Positions 35,098 through 42,050 of a stretch of DNA of 61,357 nucleotides are shown piece after piece. Each line of letters starts with the position of its first letter. Within the stretch, counting starts at the first letter, position 1. The notes under the pieces are model-generated. The model searched no databases and had not been told where the DNA came from. It saw only the letters and a list, made by a program, of their open reading frames with translations. Both the position numbers and the translations under genes were made by a program. The stretch is from a virus: the IMG/VR virus record IMGVR_UViG_3300048584_000008, positions 1 to 61,357 of that record; one strand, 5' to 3'.

Positions 35098-35370
35098 TTA
35101 GTGGCTACGCTGTGCCTCGCGGGCGATGCGGGCGGTAGATACCTCATCCTTCGACGACTTGTTAGGGTCACCAAAGGAGAGCGAGGGACTGAGCACCTTA
35201 CCTACAATAAGCAGCATCATCTTATGGGATGGGGGTAGCTTGTCTTCATCGCCACCAACCGCCTCAAGGGCTGCGGCAAGGGACGGCTCCCACTCAACGT
35301 TAAGCATGAAGTCCGGCTCGCCGTCAACGGCGGTGAATGTAAGAGTAGTAGAGTTAACTTTATTAGTCAT
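35098..35370 (-). CDS. Small hypothetical protein
   Basis: 90 residues, with AAGGA before ATG and an eight-base overlap with the upstream gene. The N-terminal half is beta (STTLTFTAVDGEPDFMLNVE), the C-terminal half helical and charged (SKDEVSTARIAREAQRSH). No family recognised. Confidence 0.55.
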   Translation of the reverse strand: MTNKVNSTTLTFTAVDGEPDFMLNVEWEPSLAAALEAVGGDEDKLPPSHKMMLLIVGKVLSPSLSFGDPNKSSKDEVSTARIAREAQRSH

Positions 35371-35569
35371 TATTATTTTTTCCTTCAGTTAGATTGATGA
35401 GTAGAATCACTAGCTCGATAGCAGGCCACAGCCCGGCAAATACGAAGAGAGACTTCTTATCCATATTAGACAGCTCTCCCTTGTTTTCTACAAGGATGTA
35501 CTCATAGCTTTCATACATAGTAGGTAGGGCCACGGCCCACAGAGACAGGGCTGCGTACCAGCCACTCAT
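35363..35569 (-). CDS. Small membrane protein with two transmembrane segments
   Basis: 68 residues from ATG 35569, which overlaps the stop of the lipoprotein gene (ATGA). Two hydrophobic stretches (about residues 3-19 and 42-60, LFVFAGLWPAIELVILLINL) flank a polar loop. With the neighbouring lipoprotein it forms a membrane/lipoprotein pair that could alter the envelope, for example to block superinfection (inference only). Confidence 0.6.
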   Translation of the reverse strand: MSGWYAALSLWAVALPTMYESYEYILVENKGELSNMDKKSLFVFAGLWPAIELVILLINLTEGKNNND

Positions 35570-35859
35570 TCTAGTGGACCTATAGTAGTAGTTACCGTGC
35601 AGACAGACCCGGGGTGGGCGTGATAGTGAATCCACACGCCGTCGAACCGCGCCCTAAACCCATAGGAAGTAAGCTCGTAGAAGTCATCACTCCGAACCTC
35701 TATCGCCATCAAGGGCTGGCCCACTGCGGCGCACTCTATCATCACAGGGGTAGACTCGGATGGATGGACTCTGCAGCTCGTCAAGCCCAGCAGTACTGCC
35801 ACTCCTAGTAGCGTCACTAAGCCACTCCTCAGGAACGTGGCCTTGTTCGGAAACCGCAT
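35566..35859 (-). CDS. Lipoprotein overlapping the endonuclease I gene out of frame
   Basis: 97 residues. The N-terminus is a bacterial lipoprotein signal: basic start, hydrophobic core (LVTLLGVAVLLG) and lipobox LTSC with Cys29. The mature part is beta-like with three further Cys. GAGG lies eight bases before ATG. Its first 173 bases lie inside the 3' end of the endonuclease I gene in another frame, like Rz/Rz1. Phage lipoproteins outside lysis cassettes often mask receptors or block superinfection; here that is inference. Confidence 0.68.
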   Translation of the reverse strand: MRFPNKATFLRSGLVTLLGVAVLLGLTSCRVHPSESTPVMIECAAVGQPLMAIEVRSDDFYELTSYGFRARFDGVWIHYHAHPGSVCTVTTTIGPLE

Positions 35860-36214
35860 AAGTTATACCTCGCTTTTCACACCAGTCAGAGTACCTAGTC
35901 TTACTATTCTTGGCAATCTTATTGTTGCGCATGAATAGTATTCTGATATCTAACGTGGGATTCTGTTCTAGGACTAGCGCCATCTTCTCCCGTACATCTC
36001 TATCTAACTTGCCCTTCGCCTCAATGATAACGCCATTGGGCAGCATGAAGTCGGGATTGTAGGTACGCTTCTTGGCTGGAACCGTGAAGGGTACGCGTAG
36101 CGTCTCGTATTCAAATGGTACCTTATTAGAACTCAGGTAAGCAGCTACCTTCTTCTCGAAACCGCTCTTCAGTTGCTTCGGTTTCGTCGGGGCCTTCACC
36201 TTCTTCGTAGTCAT
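35687..36214 (-). CDS. T7 endonuclease I-like Holliday junction resolvase
   Basis: 175 residues. Catalytic residues align by position with T7 endonuclease I: Glu20 in SGFEKKVAAYL, Asp55 in YNPDF, Glu65 and Lys67 in VIIEAKG. It cleaves branched DNA during recombination and packaging. T7's enzyme is 149 residues; the extra C-terminal tail from about residue 119 (beyond the WLSDATRSGS region) is read from DNA that also encodes the lipoprotein's N-terminus, and has a shadow-like composition. AAGGAG lies seven bases before ATG. Confidence 0.88.
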   Translation of the reverse strand: MTTKKVKAPTKPKQLKSGFEKKVAAYLSSNKVPFEYETLRVPFTVPAKKRTYNPDFMLPNGVIIEAKGKLDRDVREKMALVLEQNPTLDIRILFMRNNKIAKNSKTRYSDWCEKRGITYAVSEQGHVPEEWLSDATRSGSTAGLDELQSPSIRVYPCDDRVRRSGPALDGDRGSE

Positions 36215-36225
36215 CTGGTAGCTCC

Positions 36226-36987
36226 TTATACATCTGGTTTATCTCCTTCCTTGCGTTGCATCCATAGTAACGTGGCTACTTCCTGCATGGCTTCGTGCCA
36301 CGAAGGTCCGTACTGCTCTTGATACATCTGGGTCACAGCGGCCCTTACTTGCTCAAGGTCCTCGTCTACCGAGGCTATAAGCTTGTCAGCTTTCTTGGGG
36401 CCTATACCGTTGACGCCTCGGATGTTATCCGTTGCGTCGCCAACCATCATCTGCCACCAGAAGAACTTGTCTGCCTCGTGCAAGGACTGATACCAGAACA
36501 CCTTAGTCCGGGGATTGTAGTGATAGCCCGGAATCATGTTGAGGTCTTTGTCAATGGTGACTATGCAAGTACTCTTGTCCGGCTTAGCGAACTGCTGGAT
36601 AGAGATAGCATCATCAGCCTCTATGCCCTCTACTACTTCCACATCGTAGTTGTTAACTAGATACTCGCGTATTTCCTTGTAGTACTTGGGCTTATGAGAA
36701 GGATCGCGGTTACCCTTGTAGGGTAGGATGGTAGCCACATCGTAGCGGAAGTTACCCTTGCCTGTGAGATACCCCTTGTAGTATTCCCTATCGGAGAAGG
36801 TCTCTAGTACGTGGTTGACTGCCGTCTTCGCATTGCTAAGAGCAAAGGGTAGATAGTCTACCTCTAGATAGTCACCGGCATCCTCACCGTTCTCCATCAA
36901 TGCCCGTCTAATCTCCGCATCTGCGGCGAACCCCGAGGCGTAGACCGTGGGGTCTAGGTCTAGAAGGGGGTTTAGGGAAGGTATCAT
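36226..36987 (-). CDS. 5'-3' exonuclease (FEN/T7 gp6-like)
   Basis: 253 residues. Acidic metal-binding motifs appear in order: LLDLDPTVYASGF near the start, EGIEADDAI, VTIDKDLNMIPG, and GDATDNIRGVNGIGPKKADK, the last being the helix-3-turn-helix of flap endonucleases. It removes RNA primers and degrades host DNA ends. The start ATG overlaps the previous stop (ATGA). Paired with endonuclease I, as in T7-like phages. Confidence 0.88.
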   Translation of the reverse strand: MIPSLNPLLDLDPTVYASGFAADAEIRRALMENGEDAGDYLEVDYLPFALSNAKTAVNHVLETFSDREYYKGYLTGKGNFRYDVATILPYKGNRDPSHKPKYYKEIREYLVNNYDVEVVEGIEADDAISIQQFAKPDKSTCIVTIDKDLNMIPGYHYNPRTKVFWYQSLHEADKFFWWQMMVGDATDNIRGVNGIGPKKADKLIASVDEDLEQVRAAVTQMYQEQYGPSWHEAMQEVATLLWMQRKEGDKPDV

Positions 36988-37142
36988 CGAACCAGTACCT
37001 GTAACTCGTTAGCCTGATTCTGTACCCGGATAGCCAGCTCACGGATGAGCTTTATCTTATCGCCTTGGTCAAGCTGGGCCACCTGCTTATTGTCAAAGGC
37101 TAGGTTTAGCAGCTGGTCGTTGTTCATCCAACTAAAATCCAT
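36984..37142 (-). CDS. Small hypothetical protein upstream of the exonuclease
   Basis: 52 residues from ATG 37142, with AAGGA seven bases upstream. A longer frame back to 37316 exists but would overlap the small gene at 37174-37344. Helical sequence (MDFSWMNNDQLLNLAFDNKQ). No family recognised. Coupled to the exonuclease by ATGA. Confidence 0.55.
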   Translation of the reverse strand: MDFSWMNNDQLLNLAFDNKQVAQLDQGDKIKLIRELAIRVQNQANELQVLVR

Positions 37143-37173
37143 GTCGAAATCCTTAGTAGCAAAGCGTGTGAAC

Positions 37174-37344
37174 TTACTCTTCGTCGAGCTGATTAACCCA
37201 GTTCTTGCTTCTCTTATACGGCTCCATACGCGGGACGGTCTCATCGGTGCTAGCCTTCTCGTCTGCTGTAAGGCGGCGCTTCTTGGTACGATCACGGTGC
37301 TTTCTATCCTTCTCAAGGAAACTCTCTGGCTCTTTCTCTTTCAT
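37174..37344 (-). CDS. Small highly charged protein
   Basis: 56 residues, very rich in Lys, Arg and Glu (MKEKEPESFLEKDRKHRDRT, then KKRRLTADEKAST), ending NWVNQLDEE. The ATG overlaps the stop of the upstream YspA-like gene (TGATG), which is the main support. It may bind nucleic acid. No known family. Confidence 0.6.
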   Translation of the reverse strand: MKEKEPESFLEKDRKHRDRTKKRRLTADEKASTDETVPRMEPYKRSKNWVNQLDEE

Positions 37345-37688
37345 CAGTACTCCAGTACTCTGACACTAGCGTTGTCCAAACGTCTACGCATGTCCGCCGT
37401 ACCACTACCTCCGGGGAACTGAACTGCTAAATCAATTCCTGTATCTAGCATCTGCTGGTTGCGTATAGAGCCAGCACTTTTGCCGTGCCTTGCCCAGTCG
37501 GCAGCGTATCCCTCAAAGCCATGGCCGCGTTCGTCGGCCCATTCCTCTGCAATAGTATCGGCACCACGAGCCTTGCCACTCACTATCATCAGGGTACCCT
37601 GAGGCTCTTCGTCAAATGCCCCATCTAGAAAAGCAAAGGCACCTTGTCTGTTGGTGAAGTCACGCCCACCATAAATCAACACTCTCAT
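37344..37688 (-). CDS. SLOG-superfamily protein, YspA/DUF2493-like
   Basis: 114 residues. The start MRVLIYGGRDF (GGRDF at 7-11), the central LMIVSGKARGADTIAEEWAD and the AVQFPGGSGT segment match the Rossmann-like SLOG family that binds nucleotide-derived ligands. Such proteins are common in phages with no proven role; sensing of nucleotide signals is proposed for the superfamily. A tRNA gene lies just upstream. Confidence 0.8.
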   Translation of the reverse strand: MRVLIYGGRDFTNRQGAFAFLDGAFDEEPQGTLMIVSGKARGADTIAEEWADERGHGFEGYAADWARHGKSAGSIRNQQMLDTGIDLAVQFPGGSGTADMRRRLDNASVRVLEY

Positions 37689-37702
37689 TGCTTTTTCCTA
37701 TC

Positions 37703-37778
37703 TGGTGCCAGCACTAGGGCTCGAACCTAGGACCTAGCGGTTATCGACCGCTTGCTCTACCAACTGAGCTATGCTGGC
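37703..37778 (-). tRNA. tRNA-Ile (anticodon GAT), unusual C33
   Basis: A full cloverleaf with encoded CCA: acceptor GCCAGCA/TGCTGGC, D stem GCTC/GAGC, anticodon stem AGCGG/CCGCT, T stem CTAGG/CCTAG with TTCGAGC loop. The seven-base anticodon loop reads TCGATAA, giving anticodon GAT but C instead of the almost invariant U at position 33. Confidence 0.88.
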
Positions 37779-37782
37779 TATC

Positions 37783-37866
37783 TGGTGCACCCGGAGGGAT
37801 TCGCACCCCCACTCCTTGCGGAACTGGATCCTAAGTCCAGCGCGTCTACTGTTCCACCACGGGTGC
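37783..37866 (-). tRNA. tRNA-Leu (anticodon TAG)
   Basis: A class II tRNA with long variable arm and encoded CCA. The anticodon arm is CTGGA-CTTAGGA-TCCAG, giving TAG, which reads CTA. CTA is the favoured leucine codon of most genes in this genome, so this tRNA probably supplies the phage's special demand. Confidence 0.92.
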
Positions 37867-37874
37867 GTGATTAA

Positions 37875-38042
37875 TTACCGTACTGCAATAAGGTTACGGG
37901 TATCGTAGATAAACTGAGAGGAGGTCTTGCGGACGCGGGCAGCAGCTCGGGTGGCATAGCCGTGGCCGGACTTAAGTGTGTTCTTGTTGACCAGAACCCA
38001 GCGCTTACCATTGATAGCTTCATATTCATACTTGGTCTTCAT
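37875..38042 (-). CDS. Small basic hypothetical protein within the tRNA cluster
   Basis: 55 residues (MKTKYEYEAINGKRWVLVNK, ending RNLIAVR). AGGAG lies seven bases before ATG. A basic mixed beta/alpha sequence with an Arg/Lys-rich middle (ATRAAARVRKTSS). No known family; its placement between tRNA genes suggests co-transcription from the promoter at 38344. Confidence 0.65.
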   Translation of the reverse strand: MKTKYEYEAINGKRWVLVNKNTLKSGHGYATRAAARVRKTSSQFIYDTRNLIAVR

Positions 38043-38094
38043 GTGTCTCTCCTACTGGGGGTCAGAGGAAATCCCGCCTCGACTTCGGGTAAAG

Positions 38095-38170
38095 TGGTGC
38101 CGCCTGCACGAATCGAACGCGCGACATCCTGATTACAAAACAGGTGCTCTGCCTACTGAGCTAAGGCGGC
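38095..38170 (-). tRNA. tRNA-Thr (anticodon TGT)
   Basis: Cloverleaf with encoded CCA: acceptor GCCGCCT/AGGCGGC, D stem GCTC/GAGC, anticodon loop TTTGTAA (TGT), T loop TTCGATT. The top pair of the anticodon stem is a T/T mismatch (CCTGT with TCAGG), otherwise regular. Confidence 0.88.
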
Positions 38171-38175
38171 TAGGG

Positions 38176-38254
38176 TGGAGCGAGACTGGAGAGTCGAACT
38201 CCGCGTTCTTCAGCTTGGAAGGCTGCTGCCCGCCCCTTGGGCTAGTAATCTCGC
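38176..38254 (-). tRNA. tRNA-Gly (anticodon TCC)
   Basis: 79 bases including CCA. Acceptor GCGAGAT/GTCTCGC, anticodon loop CTTCCAA (TCC, reads GGA), T loop TTCGACT. The D arm is unusual: a GCCC/GGGC stem is preceded by five rather than two linker bases. It is the first gene after the promoter at 38344-38372. Confidence 0.8.
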
Positions 38255-38343
38255 AAAGGTGCCGGTACGTGGACGCTCCGGCTGCGCGTTTGGTATCGGC
38301 GGCTAGCGCCACCCACCACCCACGCTTGGTTACCAAAGAAGTT

Positions 38344-38372
38344 ACTATACTGACCTAGGCCCCTCTTGTCAA
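38344..38372 (-). promoter_or_regulatory. Sigma-70-type promoter for the tRNA and recombination genes
   Basis: On the minus strand TTGACA, 17 bases, then TATAGT. The spacer contains CCTAGGTC, and the -35 region lies in an imperfect inverted repeat (CCTAGGCCCC / GGGGCTAGG). The spacer motif is shared with the promoter at 44815. Transcription would start near 38337, run through an 80-base G-rich leader and enter the tRNA-Gly gene. Confidence 0.85.
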
Positions 38373-38407
38373 GGGGCTAGGCGTATACCATTCAGACTCG
38401 GTTAATC

Positions 38408-38638
38408 TTACCAGCTAATCTCTAGCTGCACAGACTTCGGCTCTTCCTGCACTACCCGCGTCTGAAAGCCGGCCGCGTCCAGGACGCCGTTAGCCTCGGT
38501 AAGGTTGTGGCGCTTAAGCCAAATCTTAGTGGAGCTGAAGTTATTGCTCACTGCGTTATTGACCCGCTGCTGGATGTAGTCCGAGACGGACAGGGCAGCG
38601 GCAACCTTCGGGGCGGAACTGGTAGGCTTAGTAAGCAT
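38408..38638 (-). CDS. Small hypothetical protein downstream of ribonucleotide reductase
   Basis: 76 residues from ATG 38638 with AAGGAG nine bases upstream. The sequence (SVSDYIQQRVNNAVSNNFSS, KIWLKRHNLTEANGVLDAAG) is mainly helical. No family recognised. It is the last gene before the tRNA-promoter gap. Confidence 0.58.
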   Translation of the reverse strand: MLTKPTSSAPKVAAALSVSDYIQQRVNNAVSNNFSSTKIWLKRHNLTEANGVLDAAGFQTRVVQEEPKSVQLEISW

Positions 38639-38651
38639 GTTGTGGTTCTCC

Positions 38652-40664
38652 TTATTTAACGGGGCACACACCACCAGCACACTCATCATCTGAGTCGAAC
38701 GTGGCGGTAGCAACGGAAGTAATCATAGTGGAACGGGAAAGCATATCGAGGTACGTGGCCTTATCAATCTCCTCAAGAGGGGCTTGGTCGAAGCCGTGAC
38801 CAGAATGGAGCAGGAAGCTCAAGCTCTTAAAGTTATGGGTGAAGTTCTCCTTAAGGTACTCTTGAATCAGGGGCAACTCTTCCATCCGGTAGTACACAGT
38901 GCAGCTAACAGAGTTGTCAGACCACTCAGCCTGCAGACGCCGGACTACCTCAAGTTGGTCGATGGCAGTCATATCTGCTGCTAGCTTAGTCCCTTCGGGG
39001 TAGCTAAAGGGGAAGCTCACCACCACCGTCGAAGTGTCATTCGTGCCATCGAAGTTACGCTGGAACTCAACGTCATAACCATGTGCACGGCAAACATCAA
39101 CGAGAGGACTATCACTGGCAACACGAATGCGCCTAATAAGATAGTTGCTAAAAGCAGGGTGACATCCCGGAGTAACGCCGGGAAGCAGAGATAGAGTACC
39201 ACTAGGCTTAACAGTAGTGAGTTTAATAGATTCGGGGAAATCGTGTATGTAAGAATACGCCCTATCGTACAGACGCAGGCTGTCATACGTTTCACTCAAC
39301 CAGCTCCGCTGCTCTTCGGTCGCTTGTAGGTAACCTGTAATGCCAATTCCCATCCGCATATTCTTATGAACAACTTGCTCCGTCTCCGGGAGATGGCATG
39401 GTAGGGCAAGACTATGCTTACAAACCCTATACAGTAGAGTTGCAACATCCAGAAGTTCGGCTCTCGAATCAATGTTGGGTAGAAAGATTTCAGCAAGGCA
39501 GCAAGTTTCATAGTCTTCTAAGCTCTGCTCGGCACAGGGGTTGTATCCTCGCACGCTGGCATCTGGGTAACTAGTGTCGCCAGTCCGTCCAACAGCTCTT
39601 GATAGGTCAAGGTTAATGATTCCGTACGGCTCCCCGTTCCCTTTGTACCCTTCCCAGAAACTGTCAGGCAACAGACGAATGTCCGAGCAGACAACGGAGT
39701 TGTTGGATTTACTTCTCCACGAAGGGATAGCTCCCAAGTCCCAGCGCTTGGCTTGCATGTACTCTTCGTCATCGTAATCTCCAATAGCCAGCTGGGCTGA
39801 GCGTCGCACGTTACCAGCTACAACCACCGCCCCGATTATGTTCATGATATCTAGACAGTCGATAGGCCTCAGCTTTTGTCCGGCTCGCCTCTCAAGGATA
39901 CCAGCGATCTCTCCAATTCCCCACACAAGGTCTTCAGGTCCACTAGCAACGCCTCCGAATCCTCTAATAGGCGCACCCTTGCTTCTAACCAGCTGACAGG
40001 AGTATCGGAGTACCTTCCCGCTGGCCTCACGCGATTCAAATGCGGATGCCAGTACACGTTCAAGAAGTTGTACCCAACCCTCTCTTGTATCTGGAACAAT
40101 AAAGTCTGCACTTGAAGTGTCATCTCGTACTGGTGGTGCAAATGAGGCTCTAACTGGGGGAAGTTCATTTACGTACTCCCGTTGAATGTTATACCCTACG
40201 CCGCTTCCGAGCATAAGGAGGTCGAAGGCCCAAGTGAATGCTCTTGGGGAGTCCACTGTAACGAAGGCACAGTTCTGAAGGGACGCGAGTCCAAGCTTGC
40301 CAACAGTAGCAGTTCCCAGTTGCCAGAGGAATCTGCCCGCAACTGAACCTTTAAGTCCTTCGAGATATGATCCCAGCCTCCGCTGTTCGTCTCCTGTAAA
40401 TCCGCAATGCAGTTGGTCATTAGCTGCGTCAAGGACTCGTTGAACTGTGTCACTCCATTCTTCTGTTGGGCCAGTAGTATCATCTTCGTGTAGTCTCCGT
40501 GAGTAGGTTCGCTTGTAGGTCAGGTAGCCAACACTAGACCACGGCGTGCTAGCTGCAGTTAGTGGGGTGCGGGATTCCTCCTCGGTTAAAGTCCTGTGCT
40601 CGCTGGACTGTGGGGCAAGTGGCGAGGGTAACCTGTAGTTCTCTGAGTCGGGCGGTAGCTTCAA
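38652..40664 (-). CDS. Adenosylcobalamin-dependent (class II) ribonucleotide reductase
   Basis: About 670 residues from a TTG at 40664 that has AAGGAG seven bases upstream; an ATG at 40736 is the alternative and no ATG lies closer. It reduces ribonucleotides to deoxyribonucleotides with B12. YKRTYSRR near the start, NCAFVTVD, GGVASGPEDLV, GNVRRSAQLAIGD, NPCAEQ, TVKPSGTLSLLPGVTPG and the C-terminal redox pair CAGGVCPVK match monomeric RTPR-type enzymes. It overlaps the upstream diphosphohydrolase-like gene by 116 bases. No small subunit is needed. Confidence 0.88.
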   Translation of the reverse strand: MKLPPDSENYRLPSPLAPQSSEHRTLTEEESRTPLTAASTPWSSVGYLTYKRTYSRRLHEDDTTGPTEEWSDTVQRVLDAANDQLHCGFTGDEQRRLGSYLEGLKGSVAGRFLWQLGTATVGKLGLASLQNCAFVTVDSPRAFTWAFDLLMLGSGVGYNIQREYVNELPPVRASFAPPVRDDTSSADFIVPDTREGWVQLLERVLASAFESREASGKVLRYSCQLVRSKGAPIRGFGGVASGPEDLVWGIGEIAGILERRAGQKLRPIDCLDIMNIIGAVVVAGNVRRSAQLAIGDYDDEEYMQAKRWDLGAIPSWRSKSNNSVVCSDIRLLPDSFWEGYKGNGEPYGIINLDLSRAVGRTGDTSYPDASVRGYNPCAEQSLEDYETCCLAEIFLPNIDSRAELLDVATLLYRVCKHSLALPCHLPETEQVVHKNMRMGIGITGYLQATEEQRSWLSETYDSLRLYDRAYSYIHDFPESIKLTTVKPSGTLSLLPGVTPGCHPAFSNYLIRRIRVASDSPLVDVCRAHGYDVEFQRNFDGTNDTSTVVVSFPFSYPEGTKLAADMTAIDQLEVVRRLQAEWSDNSVSCTVYYRMEELPLIQEYLKENFTHNFKSLSFLLHSGHGFDQAPLEEIDKATYLDMLSRSTMITSVATATFDSDDECAGGVCPVK

Positions 40665-41043
40665 TCTTTTTCTCCTTGTCTTTGTTAGCGTACTCAGCCT
40701 GTAGCCGAGACGCGGCACCCTTCTCTGGGCGGTCATCTACTAGAACACCCACACTTAAAGCATCCAGCACTAGTGCTGCACAGGCCATAGCATGGGCAAG
40801 GTGGTGTACTTGTGAATCTTGAGCCAAGTCTTCCCCATCCCAGAAGGCATCCCAATGTCGCTGGGCTGCAGCCTTGTAGGTAGAGATAGAGATGGGGGAA
40901 GTACGCCAATTGTACGGGCCGTACTTACTAGCACCATCCGCCAGTGCCAGTGCTAGGTAGTGCACGGCAGACGGCGGTACTAGGTGAAGCGGTACTTTGG
41001 TGGCACCTACTAAAGTCTTCGGGTTGTTATCAGGATAGTTCAT
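40549..41043 (-). CDS. dATP/dGTP diphosphohydrolase N-terminal domain-like protein (MazG-like fold)
   Basis: 164 residues from ATG 41043 (ATGA overlap with the methyltransferase-like gene; ATG 41055 also possible). The pattern (KVPLHLVPPSAVHYLALALADG with a break, ASKYGPYNWRTSPIS, AAQRHWDAFWDGEDLAQDSQ, VHHLAHAMACAALVLDAL) matches the phage helical family annotated as dATP/dGTP diphosphohydrolase N-terminal domain, related to all-alpha NTP pyrophosphohydrolases. It probably shapes the dNTP pool together with the reductase. Confidence 0.78.
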   Translation of the reverse strand: MNYPDNNPKTLVGATKVPLHLVPPSAVHYLALALADGASKYGPYNWRTSPISISTYKAAAQRHWDAFWDGEDLAQDSQVHHLAHAMACAALVLDALSVGVLVDDRPEKGAASRLQAEYANKDKEKKIEATARLRELQVTLATCPTVQRAQDFNRGGIPHPTNCS

Positions 41044-41627
41044 AGGTCGCTCCATTGTGCAGCCATAGCGGCTGCGAATCCGGGAAAGGTTGTGCTTCTA
41101 ATGCCCGCTCTCTCGGCGCTAGGTGGAAGGTTATACCATTTAGGTAAGCTACGTCCAGACTTAGTTACGTGCCTCTCCCCCTTACCTACGATGTTAGTAG
41201 GCACGAGCTTAGGCAGGTTCTTCAGCCATAGGCAAGTAGTCTTTGTTGCTTCGTCGCCAAACATCCACGGCTGTACTATCTGGTCAGGCTTACGGATGTA
41301 GCTAGAGATTACACTTACTGGATTTTCGATAGCTATCTTAGGAATAGGTGCGTCCATCAGTAGCTGCACAAATCGTAAGGCTTCTTTCTGTTCTTTCTGC
41401 TTATCCTTAAACCATCTAGCGCCGGACACTGCGAGGTGGGTACACGGCGGATGGGCAATCATCAAGTCCCACTTACCGTTGTATGCAGTCAGTAACACAT
41501 CTGCTTGAATGTGATACGGGCTGTCGTCGGGGCTGGGGAGCAAGTCAAAGCTCCAAGCATCATGGCCTAGCGCACGAAACGCATCCCGGACCCTACCTGA
41601 AAACTCACACGCTACCAGTACTTGCAT
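41040..41627 (-). CDS. C5-cytosine methyltransferase-like protein
   Basis: 195 residues. It opens with MQVLVACEFSGRVRDAFRAL (cofactor-binding motif I), has the PPC loop of motif IV in IAHPPCTHLAVSGA (Cys62) and the ENP motif VI at 101-103. A separate target-recognition domain of full-length enzymes is missing, which is usual for this short phage family. It may methylate phage DNA or act on a modified pyrimidine; the short form makes activity uncertain. Confidence 0.72.
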   Translation of the reverse strand: MQVLVACEFSGRVRDAFRALGHDAWSFDLLPSPDDSPYHIQADVLLTAYNGKWDLMIAHPPCTHLAVSGARWFKDKQKEQKEALRFVQLLMDAPIPKIAIENPVSVISSYIRKPDQIVQPWMFGDEATKTTCLWLKNLPKLVPTNIVGKGERHVTKSGRSLPKWYNLPPSAERAGIRSTTFPGFAAAMAAQWSDL

Positions 41628-41847
41628 TGTTCCACCTTGCTTTGTAGTTGTTCATCACTCGTCGCAGCACGTAGCTGCGTACCACAGAAATTACAGTGAA
41701 GATTACCCCTATCCACAGCGCGTCGCTGTAGCTTACGTTAAATCCAAACAGGGGTAGGATGAAGATGTTACCGGCGTAGTTGATGCCGAAGCCTACGGCT
41801 ACGTTGAACCACGCCTCGGCGAATGAGCCGAGCTTTGTCTGAGACAT
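41605..41847 (-). CDS. DUF7220-like small membrane protein
   Basis: 80 residues with two transmembrane segments (about 14-34 and 42-62). MSQTKLGSFAEAWFNVAVGF, a pair of short loops and FTVISVVRSYVLRRVMN are the conserved shape of a small phage membrane protein family of unknown function. Overlaps the methyltransferase-like gene by 23 bases. Confidence 0.78.
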   Translation of the reverse strand: MSQTKLGSFAEAWFNVAVGFGINYAGNIFILPLFGFNVSYSDALWIGVIFTVISVVRSYVLRRVMNNYKARWNNASTGSV

Positions 41848-41868
41848 GGCTGCCCTCTAGGAACAAAG

Positions 41869-41939
41869 GCCCCGGCCTACTAAGGACAGCTAGCAACAGC
41901 CCGCTTGGTCGGGTACTTGCTAGGCCTGTAGGCCGGGGC
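41869..41939 (-). ncRNA. Long nested hairpin, possible structured RNA or processing/terminator element
   Basis: A 12-bp perfect outer stem (GCCCCGGCCTAC with GTAGGCCGGGGC), then AGG/CCT, a 7-bp stem (CTAGCAA with TTGCTAG) and a 4-bp tip (CCCG/CGGG, loop CTTGGT) stack into one 71-base hairpin. It fills most of the gap between a tiny membrane peptide gene and the DUF7220-like gene. No T run follows on either strand, so RNA processing or mRNA protection is as likely as termination. Confidence 0.6.
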
Positions 41940-41954
41940 ACAACTTAGAACACT

Positions 41955-42050
41955 TTAGCGGCTAGAAGTTCTCGCTTTCCTGACTGCCACTATAACGAAG
42001 CCTATCAGTATTACAATGGGCAGTATTAACGAGGCCTGAATGAACCTCAC
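41955..42050 (-). CDS. Tiny membrane peptide
   Basis: 31 residues: MRFIQASLILPIVILIGFVI then VAVRKARTSSR, one transmembrane helix followed by a basic tail. The GTG start overlaps the stop of the OB-fold gene (GTGA), and GAGGAG lies upstream. No family; similar very short single-span peptides recur in this genome. Confidence 0.5.
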   Translation of the reverse strand: MRFIQASLILPIVILIGFVIVAVRKARTSSR

